The notes beneath the pieces are model-generated. The model ran no database searches, had not been told where the DNA came from, and saw only the letters and a list, made by a program, of their open reading frames with translations. Positions 1-9,095 of a stretch of 64,000 nucleotides of DNA are shown piece after piece. Position numbers and translations under genes: made by a program. The DNA comes from Candidatus Brocadia sp. WS118. GTDB taxonomy: Bacteria > Planctomycetota > Brocadiia > Brocadiales > Brocadiaceae. Every line of letters starts with the position of its first letter. Positions within the stretch are counted from its first letter, which is position 1. The DNA is taken from positions 1 through 64,000 of the forward strand of contig PHFX01000150.1 in NCBI GenBank assembly GCA_007618135.1. Direction: 5' to 3'.

Positions 1-368
1 TCCCCATCAATATGCATAAATCCCTTTGTTTAAGCCATATTTTACCCTATCTCGCAAAAATACTCAACACGATTCATTAACTATTTCCACCTGCTCTGTC
101 TTGTTTTACCTGGCTATTTAGTGTTTCCGTTCAGACACTATTTATCGCACTTGTGGACTCTACAAAATATTGGAATAAAGGATTTGAATATCTTTTTTAT
201 CTCTTTTAACAAAGTGCTATTTTTATAAAATCCCCTCCTTTCTTAAATCCCAGCGTCAAGCAAGGCTTGAAATGCCTTACAAACAGCCATATTTAAGCCA
301 TTATTTTTCTCTTTCCTATGAGAATAATAAATCTTAAACTTTTGTTTGCGTAGAATTCCGGGAAAATA
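1..368. other. intergenic, no gene seen
   Basis: AT-rich stretch downstream of the leftmost minus-strand gene. I see no convincing reading frame, RNA gene or strong terminator. A short sequence resembling 'agccatattt' recurs near 32 and 283, too weak to call a repeat. Confidence 0.5.
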
Positions 369-3300
369 TTAATCCTTCAAAAACTGAGACAGTTGCTGAA
401 TCAATGAAATTGATCCCATACCCCCTAAAGGGGTTAAAATAGCCATTATAATCGGATTGTTGAAAGAAATAAGGGGAGAATAAGCCCCGCTTTTCAGTTT
501 CTGAATTTCATTCATAACATATTCTTTCGACCTTAGCTGCTGTTCTATAAGTTTTGATTTTTTGTCATCAAACGCATCGACATCTTCTGGCAAATGAGTA
601 TTTATCAATATCAGCTGTTCCTCACGTAACCGCGTTATCATTTGCAGACGGGCCATTTTTGCTTCATAAAAGAGGATAATCGTAAAAACCAGGGCAATCA
701 GTGTCGTCAATCCGATAACAATCGCTAAAGGAACAGTCCACGTCCAATTGTCAAAATATTTATGGCGAGAAACCAGGAGCAAAAATAAAATCAGAAATGG
801 ATATTTTATCATTTCCCCAACAACCTTAGTTTTTTCTCCAATAATTTTCATGGTAAACCAGTAGCCCGATGTATCATCAGTCATTTGTTTAGCATATTTA
901 TTCAGGCAATCGGCGTATTTATCTTGACACTCTTTACCTTCTTTCTCACATGCATCACCTTCTAAAGAGCACCGGGCGCTTAATAGCGTTGGCACATTTA
1001 CCGCTTTTTTTAGACCTGTTTCGGTAAATTCCTTGATAAACTTTATGCAAAGCCTTGTAGCATCTATTACAAACGCGATGAGGATTAGCATCAATAGAAG
1101 GCTTGAAATGAGAATGCATTTATCAACGTACAAACTGATTTCACCACGAAAAGGGATAAGTGGTTTACCGCATATCAGAATAAAGAAATAACCTGCGACT
1201 AAATAACCTACTGCTGCAATCCCGATAAAGCACCAGTTGTTCCTTGATTTCCTACTGGATTGATATTCCTTCCAGATATTAGCTATAACAAGAATCGAAT
1301 GGGATTTTACCTCTGACGGATTAGTATGAGTTTTTGATTCTGGGCAAAACTGATTTATTTTTTTATTGTTAAGCATAATGCCCTGAACAGAAAAAAGCAG
1401 CAAATACAGGGCTAGTAATCCGCTAAAAAGACGAAGCAGTTCCGTTGGCCACATACTAATACCGTCAAAAAATGTTATCGGCTCGCCATCTCCATTCCAC
1501 GATGATATGACTGCACAAACCGTTAGGGCTGCAAAAGATAATACACAGGCAATTAAAAAACCCACCCAATACTTCTTCCATGTGTGATACATTCCAGCCT
1601 TTTTAGTTTCTTGTCTATTGTAATAAAACAACCCACCAAAAACGCTTATTGGAAGGAAAAGCATGAAAACCAGATAAAACCACAAATCCTTCCTTGGAAT
1701 GTATTTCCAACAGTCATAGCGATCAGGATGTAACGATTTAGCTCCTGACAAGTCTGATTTGTCTGCAGAAACAGGAGTCAAGTCGTATGCCCCCCGATGT
1801 CCTATTTCGAAAATCCGGGGCTGATTCACATTGCCATTGAAATCGATTTCATCTTTAGGTATTATTCCCAATGCCTGGAGTGCAGCGGCAAACAAAGAGG
1901 TTTGATAGGTAGAACGGAATGGAGGGATTGCCACTTGACGGTCAGGATGCAACCGAAGTCCATAACTGGATGCCACAATAAGGTTTCGAGTCCAGGGAAG
2001 TTCTGTATGATGAAATAGTCGGGCATCCAAATCTGTAGTGAAAAAGATGGCGCTGGGAAACTGGCCACGCATCGCCCTTAATATAAGCAACTTGTCATAT
2101 ATATCGTTGCCAAGAACACCAATTGCACCAACTTTGTGCTTGGAATACTCTTGTTTTATCCTCTCGGTCAAACGGCGTATGTAATCAAACTGGTCCTGCC
2201 CCGAAGGTTGTTCAAATAATGGAGTAAAGTAGCCGGTGTCGGCATTATTCTTGTTATTTTGTGCAGTACCCGCAGGCTGCTTTATAGGTAAACGGGAACT
2301 ATCGTCTGCATTGGATATCATACCATCAATGCCCCGCATGTAACTAAATGTGTGTATCTTTTTTGTGAGCCAGGTAAGATTGACATCTGAGTTGGTTACT
2401 TGCCTGTTTTTTTCGCTATCTTCCTGATCTTTTAGTAAAGACATAGTAAAAGATATAGGTAAAGCCCGTCCGTAAAAAGTATCCCAATCGCTGATAAGGA
2501 TGATATCACCGGAACTCTCGCTTCTCATATTTATGCCACGACGTCTCAGCTCCTGTACCAATTCATCAGTCAATTGATGGTCAGTGTGAATTGATCTTTG
2601 TAAATAAACTCCCTTATGTCTCAAAATGAATTTAAAAATATCCTCTTCTTTAAAAATACCTTCAGATTGTACTTTCTTATACATTTTGACAAGCATAGGC
2701 CTCGTTATCTGCTTTTTTGACACCATCAAAAGCGGATCAGCCGTTGCCCAGGATGAGTATATCTCAAATTTCTTTTCACAGTCAGGCGCTGGTCCGATGA
2801 GTTCATTTTTTAATTTCCTTTTTGCTATTTCGAATTCATTTTGTGCCCGGGCTATTTGTTCCTCCTGAGGTATATCTTTTTTAATTCCACCTAAATCTTC
2901 TTGCACTCCAATATAGCTATACATCCTTTTAAGTAATTCTTTTATAGAACAATTACTTGGAAGAGCTTCTGAAATAATTTCTTGAAGGGTGGTAGAATTG
3001 GTTGGACCAAGCACCTTCATGGTTAGCGCCGGCTTACCTTTAAATCGTTCCTGAAAATATTCAAACAAAAGCCGTAAACCTTCAAGCCGTTTACCTGGAA
3101 AATATTCCTCTCCCAGCCAGAGAACAAGTATGGCGCCATATTTTACATTCATCTCCTGTGATGGAAACGGATCCAACAGAAACCATTCATAAGGTATGGC
3201 CCGTGTCTGGTTGTTGATCTCGCTCTCACTATTGAACTCGTTCTTATTATCGAACTGATACCCAAAATATCCGATATGTTCAGCATCTTTTGGCTTGTAA

Positions 3301-3698
3301 CCAGCGATATGAAGTGCGGAAAGTACGGCGTAACGGCTTCGTAACCGGTCTTCAAAGTTTTCTGGATAACGTTCTGCTGTTATCATGACAGGTAAGATTA
3401 ATATATCCTCAATATCTTTGACAAATTCTGATGGTTGGAACTCCTTAAAGATTACGGATTTCTTTTTGGTAGCTTCATAGTTTTTAATATGCTTTTCAAC
3501 CGCTTGAAAGGGATCCTGCCACATGCGCGCCAACACATCCTCTTCATCTGATGGCCATTCAAATTCTTTTTCATGAAGGGAAGGACGCATGGTATCTAAA
3601 GGGGCATAGAACCTGAAAATTCCGCCCGCAACAATAGCAGCAATTAACAAGAGGGCAGGAATTGGATACGAAAATTTATTTTCTTGTTGATCAGCCAT
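369..3698 (-). CDS. large multi-pass membrane protein of unknown function, 1109 aa
   Basis: I do not recognise a named family. One N-terminal membrane segment lies at about residues 11-32. A large soluble, probably extracytoplasmic region of about 630 residues follows. A C-terminal membrane block has segments near 670-692, 711-735, 753-775, 820-845, 860-884, 963-980 and 985-1014. A cysteine-rich patch (four Cys) lies at about 908-935, between two membrane segments. No transporter or enzyme motif is evident. The soluble part contains stretches such as GVLGNDIYDKLLILRAM that resemble an alpha/beta periplasmic fold, which is speculation. The gene stands alone. Its leader carries a hairpin with a U-tract and, before it, a putative c-di-GMP-I aptamer, so expression is probably set by c-di-GMP. 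No clear Shine-Dalgarno sequence precedes the ATG. The frame is certain from its length; the function is unknown. Confidence 0.9.
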   Translation of the reverse strand: MADQQENKFSYPIPALLLIAAIVAGGIFRFYAPLDTMRPSLHEKEFEWPSDEEDVLARMWQDPFQAVEKHIKNYEATKKKSVIFKEFQPSEFVKDIEDILILPVMITAERYPENFEDRLRSRYAVLSALHIAGYKPKDAEHIGYFGYQFDNKNEFNSESEINNQTRAIPYEWFLLDPFPSQEMNVKYGAILVLWLGEEYFPGKRLEGLRLLFEYFQERFKGKPALTMKVLGPTNSTTLQEIISEALPSNCSIKELLKRMYSYIGVQEDLGGIKKDIPQEEQIARAQNEFEIAKRKLKNELIGPAPDCEKKFEIYSSWATADPLLMVSKKQITRPMLVKMYKKVQSEGIFKEEDIFKFILRHKGVYLQRSIHTDHQLTDELVQELRRRGINMRSESSGDIILISDWDTFYGRALPISFTMSLLKDQEDSEKNRQVTNSDVNLTWLTKKIHTFSYMRGIDGMISNADDSSRLPIKQPAGTAQNNKNNADTGYFTPLFEQPSGQDQFDYIRRLTERIKQEYSKHKVGAIGVLGNDIYDKLLILRAMRGQFPSAIFFTTDLDARLFHHTELPWTRNLIVASSYGLRLHPDRQVAIPPFRSTYQTSLFAAALQALGIIPKDEIDFNGNVNQPRIFEIGHRGAYDLTPVSADKSDLSGAKSLHPDRYDCWKYIPRKDLWFYLVFMLFLPISVFGGLFYYNRQETKKAGMYHTWKKYWVGFLIACVLSFAALTVCAVISSWNGDGEPITFFDGISMWPTELLRLFSGLLALYLLLFSVQGIMLNNKKINQFCPESKTHTNPSEVKSHSILVIANIWKEYQSSRKSRNNWCFIGIAAVGYLVAGYFFILICGKPLIPFRGEISLYVDKCILISSLLLMLILIAFVIDATRLCIKFIKEFTETGLKKAVNVPTLLSARCSLEGDACEKEGKECQDKYADCLNKYAKQMTDDTSGYWFTMKIIGEKTKVVGEMIKYPFLILFLLLVSRHKYFDNWTWTVPLAIVIGLTTLIALVFTIILFYEAKMARLQMITRLREEQLILINTHLPEDVDAFDDKKSKLIEQQLRSKEYVMNEIQKLKSGAYSPLISFNNPIIMAILTPLGGMGSISLIQQLSQFLKD

Positions 3699-3740
3699 AA
3701 TGATTTTTTTCAGAACTATTTTTGCAAAAATAAATAAAAA

Positions 3741-3787
3741 AGCCTTACTGCAAAGATTTTTTCCAAAACATCTTTGGCAGTAAGGCT
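3741..3787 (-). terminator. intrinsic terminator hairpin in the leader of the 1109-aa gene
   Basis: On the minus strand AGCCTTACTGCCAAAGAT pairs across a short loop with ATCTTTGCAGTAAGGCT (one bulged base), followed directly by TTTTTTATTTATTTTT. This is the form of a Rho-independent terminator. It sits about 40 nt before the start codon of the membrane protein, hence inside its leader, which fits a riboswitch expression platform. It could also simply end transcripts from purM. Confidence 0.8.
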
Positions 3788-3799
3788 GTCTTTCTTATA

Positions 3800-3893
3800 T
3801 AAGGGCGTATTGCAATAAACCCTTACAAAGGACCCTATTACTTTGCGCCCCCTGATTACTCAGGGTTTACCTTTATCAAATGTCTTCTGATAT
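3800..3893 (-). promoter_or_regulatory. putative cyclic di-GMP-I (GEMM) riboswitch aptamer
   Basis: Read on the minus strand the region carries GGTAAACC, a short stem CTGA-GTAA-TCAG closed by a GNRA-type tetraloop, then GGGGCGCAAAG followed by a second arm beginning TAGGGTCC. The GEMM-I consensus has AAACC, a GNRA-capped stem, then CGCAAAGC and a second hairpin. The order and spacing match. The closing P1 stem and the tetraloop receptor are less clear to me. The terminator at 3741-3787 and the gene start at 3698 follow in the same direction. A covariance-model search (Rfam RF01051) would decide. Confidence 0.55.
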
Positions 3894-4036
3894 ACACCGT
3901 GAGCGAACGAGAAGCCATACCACAGTAAAACCAAATATTTTTGAATAACCATTACCTTAGTTATTTATTATAAACCAGTTATAGATAAAATAGCACAGAA
4001 ACAGAGGGCAACAGGTTCACGGAAAAATCCACAAAT

Positions 4037-4090
4037 AAGTGTGTCATGGCACATAAGTGCGACGTCACACTTATGTGCCATGACACACTT
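4037..4090. repeat. 54-bp near-perfect palindrome
   Basis: Two 23-nt arms (4037-4059 and 4068-4090) are exact reverse complements. The centre CGACGTCA is itself palindromic except for one base pair. It lies about 190 bp downstream of purM. As RNA it would be a very stable hairpin and could serve as a terminator or transcript-end structure. It may equally be a repeat-family member or protein-binding palindrome. Confidence 0.85.
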
Positions 4091-4281
4091 TTATATTATG
4101 ACAAACACGGGCAAAATAACTAACTCTTGTGATTTCCGCAAGAATAATCTCAAGGCGATAGAGGGGTATATTCCTGATGATCATTTTCAGCAGTACAAGT
4201 CAGGAGAATATCAAAAAAATAGAATCGATATCATTACACCAATTTTATCTACGATTTCCTTTGTCTTTTGTGCTTATTCCT

Positions 4282-5352
4282 TCAAACGATCTGAACCATC
4301 CTGTCTCCTCTTGTAACCTCACCAATAACTATTCCCGGTTCTTTTCCGTGTTTCAGGTCATTTAAGACGGTTTCCACATCAGATTTGGATACAACCAGCA
4401 CCATGCCAATACCCATATTAAACACATGGAACATTTCCTGGTCAGCAATTTCACCAACGTCTTGAATTATCTTAAAAATCTTCGGAACATCCCATCTTTT
4501 TCTTTCCAAGGCAACAGCATAACCTTCAGGCAAGATACGCGGTACATTATCCAGGAATCCACCGCCGGTAATGTGTGCCATTCCTTTTATGACATTTTTT
4601 GTTGTGTGTTTATTCAAGATCTTCAGGATCGATTTCACATAGATCTTCGTTGGTCGTATCAGTTCTTCTCCGAGGGTAGTATTCAGCCCGTATTTCTTAA
4701 GGCTTTGATTTGTTTTCATCTTTGCCCTGTCAAAGAAGACCTTTCGTACCAGGGAAAATCCATTGCTATGGATTCCGCTCGATTGTAAACCAATCACCCG
4801 ATCACCGGCTTTTATCGTTTTGCCCGTGATAATTTTGTCCTTTTCAACCACGCCAACTACAAAACCCGCGATGTCATATTCACCTTCGTGGTAAAACCCA
4901 GGCATCTCAGGCGTCTCACCGCCAATGAGCGCGCAATCTGCCTGATGACATCCCTCCACAATACCATCCAACACTTCATGAAGTACCCTTGGTACAATTT
5001 TACTGCTTGCCAAATAGTCCAGAAGAAACAAAGGTTCGGCCCCCAATACAACAATGTCATTAACGCACATGGCTACAAGATCGATTCCGATGGTATCGTG
5101 CTTATCCATCATAAAGGCGATTTTTAATTTAGTACCCACCCCATCGGTGGAAGAAACGAGTACCGGTTGGCGATATTTCTTAAAACGGGAGTTTAGTGCA
5201 AAGAGACCGCCGAATCCATCAGGATTTTCAATCACCCTTGGGCCAAACGTTGTTTGCATTTTTGAATAAATATCTGTCGTAAATTGACCCTTTGTGTCGA
5301 CATCAACGCCTGCGTCCCGGTACGACAGTCCCTTTTTTGTTTTTTTTGTCAT
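4282..5352 (-). CDS. purM: phosphoribosylformylglycinamidine cyclo-ligase (AIR synthetase)
   Basis: Fifth step of de novo purine synthesis: ATP-dependent closure of FGAM to aminoimidazole ribonucleotide in the cytoplasm. The 356 residues match the usual PurM length. The N-terminal signature SYRDAGVDVDTKG is present, as are VSSTDGVGTKLKIAF near residue 65, DLVAMCVNDIVVLGAEPL near 91 and GGETPEMPG near 143, the nucleotide-binding features of the PurM/ThiL/HypE fold. HITGGGFLDNVPRILP in the C-terminal half is also family-typical. It is a single gene with no purine neighbours. A modest GGA ribosome site lies before the ATG. Confidence 0.97.
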   Translation of the reverse strand: MTKKTKKGLSYRDAGVDVDTKGQFTTDIYSKMQTTFGPRVIENPDGFGGLFALNSRFKKYRQPVLVSSTDGVGTKLKIAFMMDKHDTIGIDLVAMCVNDIVVLGAEPLFLLDYLASSKIVPRVLHEVLDGIVEGCHQADCALIGGETPEMPGFYHEGEYDIAGFVVGVVEKDKIITGKTIKAGDRVIGLQSSGIHSNGFSLVRKVFFDRAKMKTNQSLKKYGLNTTLGEELIRPTKIYVKSILKILNKHTTKNVIKGMAHITGGGFLDNVPRILPEGYAVALERKRWDVPKIFKIIQDVGEIADQEMFHVFNMGIGMVLVVSKSDVETVLNDLKHGKEPGIVIGEVTRGDRMVQIV

Positions 5353-5412
5353 AAATTATTCCAAGTAAAATGAAGGTAAAACGGTCGTTCTCCCCTACAA
5401 TAACTAAACTAA

Positions 5413-6474
5413 TTACATGAACATCTTTTTCTCCGTGCCCTCTGTACCTCTGGGGTTTATTTTTTCCTTCCATGAAGGCTTTGTTAAACCCACCTTGCCT
5501 CTATAATAACCCAGCCACATACCATACACGTAGGCGAACTCACGTATGAGAGGTAAGACCGCAAGTACCAGTAATGTTTTTAACGACGTACCAGCACTGT
5601 CTCCACTTCTTGCCATAACGATCACACCTAAGGGAACGTATACGAGTGTCAATAAACTTAATAAAAGGATGAAGATCAAACCTGGCACAAAACACACACG
5701 TATCCCGTAAGGTATTGTCACCAGAAATGCCAAAAGACTTACAAAAAGTGCTATAAAGGTCAGGGGTCGTATCCATAACTTTACCTTGAAAGACATTTGT
5801 TCACGGAATTTCAAACCCATTGCATATCCCCAGTAAAATTTTCTTTTCCAAATACCTGACCAGGTGTCTGGATATTGGGTGCTCACCATATTGCTCGGGT
5901 CGTAAACAACCTTGCCCCTCCTGCTTAATTTCCAGCCCAATTCAGAATCCTCACTCCACCATGAATTTTCGTTAAAACCGCCCAAATCCAAGAGTACATC
6001 TCTTCGAATGGCTGAATTTACACCAGACAGCTTATTGGGAACTAGCGACTTCTTTAATATCCCATTCAATATGCGATCCAGAACACTCGTTGCATTAGCC
6101 AAAGGTTTATCCCTGTTACAGGCCTGATAAGCCCCCCCTACTGCAACAACGCCGTGTTGTTCAAAATGCGGTTTAAACCTTTGTAACCAATCATCGGGTA
6201 CAACCGTATCGGCATCCGTTGTGATAATAACATCACCCGTAGCCCTTTGCAACCCGGAGTTCAAGGCGGAAGCCCTTCCACCGTTCTTTTCACGCCTGAC
6301 CAGGACTACCCCCCTATTGAGAAAGCTCTCAACGATCTGTGAGGTGCAGTCGGCCGAGGCATCATCAACAACAAGGATCTCTTTATTGCCATACGTAAGC
6401 GAAGAGAGGGAATTGAGACAGGATGAGATGGATTGTTCCTCATTGTATGCGGGAACAAGGATGGAAAATCTCAT
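5413..6474 (-). CDS. family 2 glycosyltransferase, membrane-attached
   Basis: A processive-type GT-A glycosyltransferase that transfers sugars from nucleotide donors; the acceptor is unknown. The N-terminus FSILVPAYNEEQSI and LVVDDASADCTSQI is the GT2 nucleotide-sugar fold. TTDADTVVPDDW carries the metal-binding DxD-type motif near residue 91. WSEDSELGWKLSRRG near 167 matches the downstream ED motif of membrane GT2 enzymes. Three or four hydrophobic segments follow at about 235-325 and the tail is basic. The 353-aa length is normal. It lies 57 bp downstream of a B12-radical SAM gene on the same strand and may share its transcript. This suggests envelope polysaccharide or lipid glycosylation, but nothing in the window fixes the substrate. 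Confidence 0.9.
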   Translation of the reverse strand: MRFSILVPAYNEEQSISSCLNSLSSLTYGNKEILVVDDASADCTSQIVESFLNRGVVLVRREKNGGRASALNSGLQRATGDVIITTDADTVVPDDWLQRFKPHFEQHGVVAVGGAYQACNRDKPLANATSVLDRILNGILKKSLVPNKLSGVNSAIRRDVLLDLGGFNENSWWSEDSELGWKLSRRGKVVYDPSNMVSTQYPDTWSGIWKRKFYWGYAMGLKFREQMSFKVKLWIRPLTFIALFVSLLAFLVTIPYGIRVCFVPGLIFILLLSLLTLVYVPLGVIVMARSGDSAGTSLKTLLVLAVLPLIREFAYVYGMWLGYYRGKVGLTKPSWKEKINPRGTEGTEKKMFM

Positions 6475-6531
6475 AAAAACACCTTTGCCTCGGAAGTCAC
6501 AGAAAGCAGAGAGAAAAAGATATTTTAGTTT

Positions 6532-7953
6532 TTAAAATAGTTTCCTGAACATGGCCTTTAAGGAATCCAGAGAACCCAATCGTCGTAAGTTTTTCAGGAT
6601 AAAACGGGGTGTTAGAAAAAATGCAAAGTTGGCACGGCGTACGGCATTTTCCAAATCAGTCTTGCCAAGATGAGGATAGGCAATATTGGCCTCCTTTGCC
6701 ACATTAACGGGCTTATAGTCTCCATAAACAAAGAGTTCGTTCTCTTTGGCAATCTGATAAAATTCTGTACCTGGGAAAGGGTTGGCGATGTTATACATGA
6801 CCTGGTCTACCTTCAAACGCTTGACCTCGTCCATGTTCTTTTTTATGGTATCCATGGTTTCCAGTGGCGATGCACCAAACATGATATTGATCTTGGCCGA
6901 TATGCCGTATTTTTTTACCAGTTTAATGGCTTCTTCATTCTTCCTTACGTCAATGTCTTTTTTAACATAATCCAGTATCTCTTGATTAAATGATTCAACG
7001 CCAAGATCGATAAACTTGCAGTTTGCCGAAGCCATAGCCTTTACAATCGATTCAGTCAGATGATCTGACCTTGCTGAGCAACCCCACACAATACCCAGAT
7101 TTTTGATACCTTCGCATATTTTGACCGTCCGCTCTTCGCCCCAGACAAACTGGTCGTCCTGCACGTTCACAGCCTTGTAACCTTGTAATTTCAATAATTT
7201 AAATTCCTCAATGATATTTTCCGGCGACCTCTTTCTTACCGGTGGTTTCTTGCCAACATGGTGTTTGTATTCAAGTTCCCGTGAAAAACTTAGAGAAGAC
7301 GGGACGCAATATATACACCGGTATGAGCAACCCCGTGATGTACAAACGGCCGTAAAGGGGCGTTTCCCTAACTTGGGATTATAATAGATGTCCCTTTCTT
7401 CCAGGAGGTGCCTGGCTGGAAAAGGAAGTTCGTCCAGGTCTTCTATCGGTTCCCTATTCATTTCATGAACGATTTTGTCATTGTCTCTAAAAGATACGCT
7501 TTTTGTCCCCTTGATGTCCGATTCTGTTTCTAATGCCTTTACCAGCTCAAGCATGGTGTATTCAGGTTCACCCCTGACAACATAGGCATGCTCATCCACC
7601 ACAAACTCTGCAGGTCTATCGGACGGCGCTGGTCCAAAAAAGACAATTGGCACATTACCTCGTATATTACGAATCTCCATGAGCACTTTTATATCGGTTT
7701 TTTGAGAGAGATTAACAGAGTAAAATCCATAGACATCGCTTAAATCTTCCTTCAAAAATGACAGAAAATGTCCCCGATCCCATTTCTTAATCGTGGTTTC
7801 GATGTATTTGACTTCAAATCCTGCTTTCTCCAGCACTGCCGCAGCGCTCAGCAAAAAAATGTTGGGCACATAATAGAGCAGATAGGCGCATCCTGCAACC
7901 CGCTCAGGTATCTTTGCGTTAATGGGGGGTGGAACGAGAAAGGTAATTTTCAT
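6532..7953 (-). CDS. B12-binding-domain radical SAM protein
   Basis: A cobalamin-dependent radical SAM enzyme, by family a methylase or ring-forming enzyme acting on unactivated carbons. Residues 1-140 form the Rossmann-like B12-binding region with FFGPAPSDRPAEFVVDEH and VVRGEPEYTMLELV. The radical SAM core carries a canonical CX3CX2C cluster motif at Cys209, Cys213 and Cys216. Later motifs such as VQDDQFVWGEE and FIDLGVESFNQEIL are typical of the BchE-like subgroup. The 473-aa length is ordinary. It neighbours a GT2 gene downstream and a nucleotidyltransferase 6 bp upstream. The substrate cannot be read from the sequence. A lipid or secondary metabolite is an inference from the family. Confidence 0.92.
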   Translation of the reverse strand: MKITFLVPPPINAKIPERVAGCAYLLYYVPNIFLLSAAAVLEKAGFEVKYIETTIKKWDRGHFLSFLKEDLSDVYGFYSVNLSQKTDIKVLMEIRNIRGNVPIVFFGPAPSDRPAEFVVDEHAYVVRGEPEYTMLELVKALETESDIKGTKSVSFRDNDKIVHEMNREPIEDLDELPFPARHLLEERDIYYNPKLGKRPFTAVCTSRGCSYRCIYCVPSSLSFSRELEYKHHVGKKPPVRKRSPENIIEEFKLLKLQGYKAVNVQDDQFVWGEERTVKICEGIKNLGIVWGCSARSDHLTESIVKAMASANCKFIDLGVESFNQEILDYVKKDIDVRKNEEAIKLVKKYGISAKINIMFGASPLETMDTIKKNMDEVKRLKVDQVMYNIANPFPGTEFYQIAKENELFVYGDYKPVNVAKEANIAYPHLGKTDLENAVRRANFAFFLTPRFILKNLRRLGSLDSLKAMFRKLF

Positions 7954-7958
7954 AATAG

Positions 7959-8420
7959 TTATTTTTCTTTCTTTTTGACGCTCTTTAGTCTTCTCACATC
8001 TATCAAGTCTTGATCTCTTCCTGTTGCCATTTTATTTTTTATCAACTGCTTTTTCCCAATGAAATATACGGAAATATTAGCGCTTCCAAAAATACCCCTC
8101 GTTTTGTTTTCCCAGATTTCTGCCCAGCTTACTCCGGTAATGGAAGTTAATATGTCAATTCTATTGGGTTCATAACCAAGCTGAATTACAAATCCAGGTT
8201 TACAAAAATCATCAACACTTAAATCGAAAGAACCAAACCCAAACTCTTTCAATACGGTAATAATCTTCTCCGCATTATCCTTTGATATTTCTACTAAAAC
8301 ATCCAAATCTCCCGTTGCCCTCGGCCTTGAATGCGCAGCTACTGCATGGGCGCCGACAATCACATACTTAACTTTGTGACAGCTTAACAATGTTAAGAAC
8401 TCTCTGTAATCGCTGCTCAT
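7959..8420 (-). CDS. small nucleotidyltransferase (DUF6036/MNT-like)
   Basis: A 153-aa protein of the nucleotidyltransferase fold. The N-terminal block YVIVGAHAVAAHSRPRATGDL is the GGxAxxxHG-like helix and strand of minimal nucleotidyltransferases, followed by DLDVLVEIS with the metal-binding DxD pair near residue 40. RIDILTSITGVSWAEIW follows. Relatives occur as single enzymes or as antitoxin-like partners of small proteins. Its start lies inside the 3' end of the upstream 72-aa gene, a 53-nt overlap that implies translational coupling. The in vivo target is unknown. It is probably accessory in nature. Confidence 0.85.
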   Translation of the reverse strand: MSSDYREFLTLLSCHKVKYVIVGAHAVAAHSRPRATGDLDVLVEISKDNAEKIITVLKEFGFGSFDLSVDDFCKPGFVIQLGYEPNRIDILTSITGVSWAEIWENKTRGIFGSANISVYFIGKKQLIKNKMATGRDQDLIDVRRLKSVKKKEK

Positions 8421-8586
8421 GCAGATTCATTCCTTGCAACTCATAAAAGTTTTCGATGATCTGTTCCATCGCATCAATTTTTTTCTTTATAGATTTTGAT
8501 TCCCAATACTTCAAAGAATCTTCCTCTTGCTTTTTGTCGTCCGTTAGTTTGTATATTTTATATTGAGTCAATTTGTTTTTTGCCAT
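8368..8586 (-). CDS. 72-aa partner protein coupled to the nucleotidyltransferase
   Basis: A highly charged, probably helical small protein. The segment DAMEQIIENFYELQGMNLHE followed by QRLQRVLNIVK recalls short proteins found directly upstream of DUF6036-type nucleotidyltransferases. The stop of this gene lies 53 nt inside the next reading frame, so both are likely translated together and may form a complex. No catalytic motif is visible. Whether the pair is a toxin-antitoxin module, a housekeeping unit or a defence remnant is open. Confidence 0.75.
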   Translation of the reverse strand: MAKNKLTQYKIYKLTDDKKQEEDSLKYWESKSIKKKIDAMEQIIENFYELQGMNLHEQRLQRVLNIVKLSQS

Positions 8587-8733
8587 CTCTTAGCCCGAAA
8601 CAAATAGGCGAATTTGTATTGTATGAATTCTGTTTTTCCCAATCAATTTAACGAAAATGATTTTATGGTAGCTTCTCTTTAGTTGCCTTGATTGTGCCAA
8701 TATTTGACGATGTTATAGAGCCTGTAAATAAAT

Positions 8734-9094
8734 TTACGCTTTTCTAATCCTTACCTTACCCGGTTCTATTATAATCAAATTGCCCTTAAAATCATCCTCT
8801 GTAAATTCAGTAAGTCTTTCCACCAGTTAACGATTTATCTCATTAGGAGTCATTACGTTCGGAAAGTGTACAATAACGATACCAAAATGACATCCTATTG
8901 GAAAATACAGTATATTGCCAAAACCCATGTCACCGGTAATAAGCGCTGCCTGATCGTTCTGGGCAAATTGGTAAATCTCTTCATCTTCGGCACCGCGAAG
9001 TCCGTAATCTCTGATATCTTTGGCTTCGTAACCACAGCCTTTGAGAACTTCAACAGTAGCGCGTGGCTTCTTCATCGACTACAAACTTTGGCAT
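8734..9094 (-). pseudogene. decayed DUF5615 (PIN-like) toxin gene
   Basis: The original reading frame can be pieced together. It starts with ATG at 9094 encoding MPKFVVDE. A one-base frameshift near 9070 leads to PRATVEVLKGCGYEAKDIRD and the DUF5615 motif GLRGAEDEEIYQFA. ALITGDMGFGNI and VIVHFP follow, then an in-frame TAA at 8827-8829. The same frame continues past it with LVERLTEFTEDDFKG and IIIEPGKVRIRK, a normal DUF5615 C-terminus, to a stop at 8734-8736. With two lesions the protein should be inactive. It follows a DUF433 antitoxin remnant by one base, the standard order of this toxin-antitoxin type. Confidence 0.85.
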
Positions 9095-9095
9095 G

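Noticed and set aside
4041-4316. 91-aa plus-strand frame after the palindrome
   Set aside because: Begins inside the palindrome and overlaps the 3' end of purM on the other strand; product unlike any family I know. A remnant cannot be excluded.
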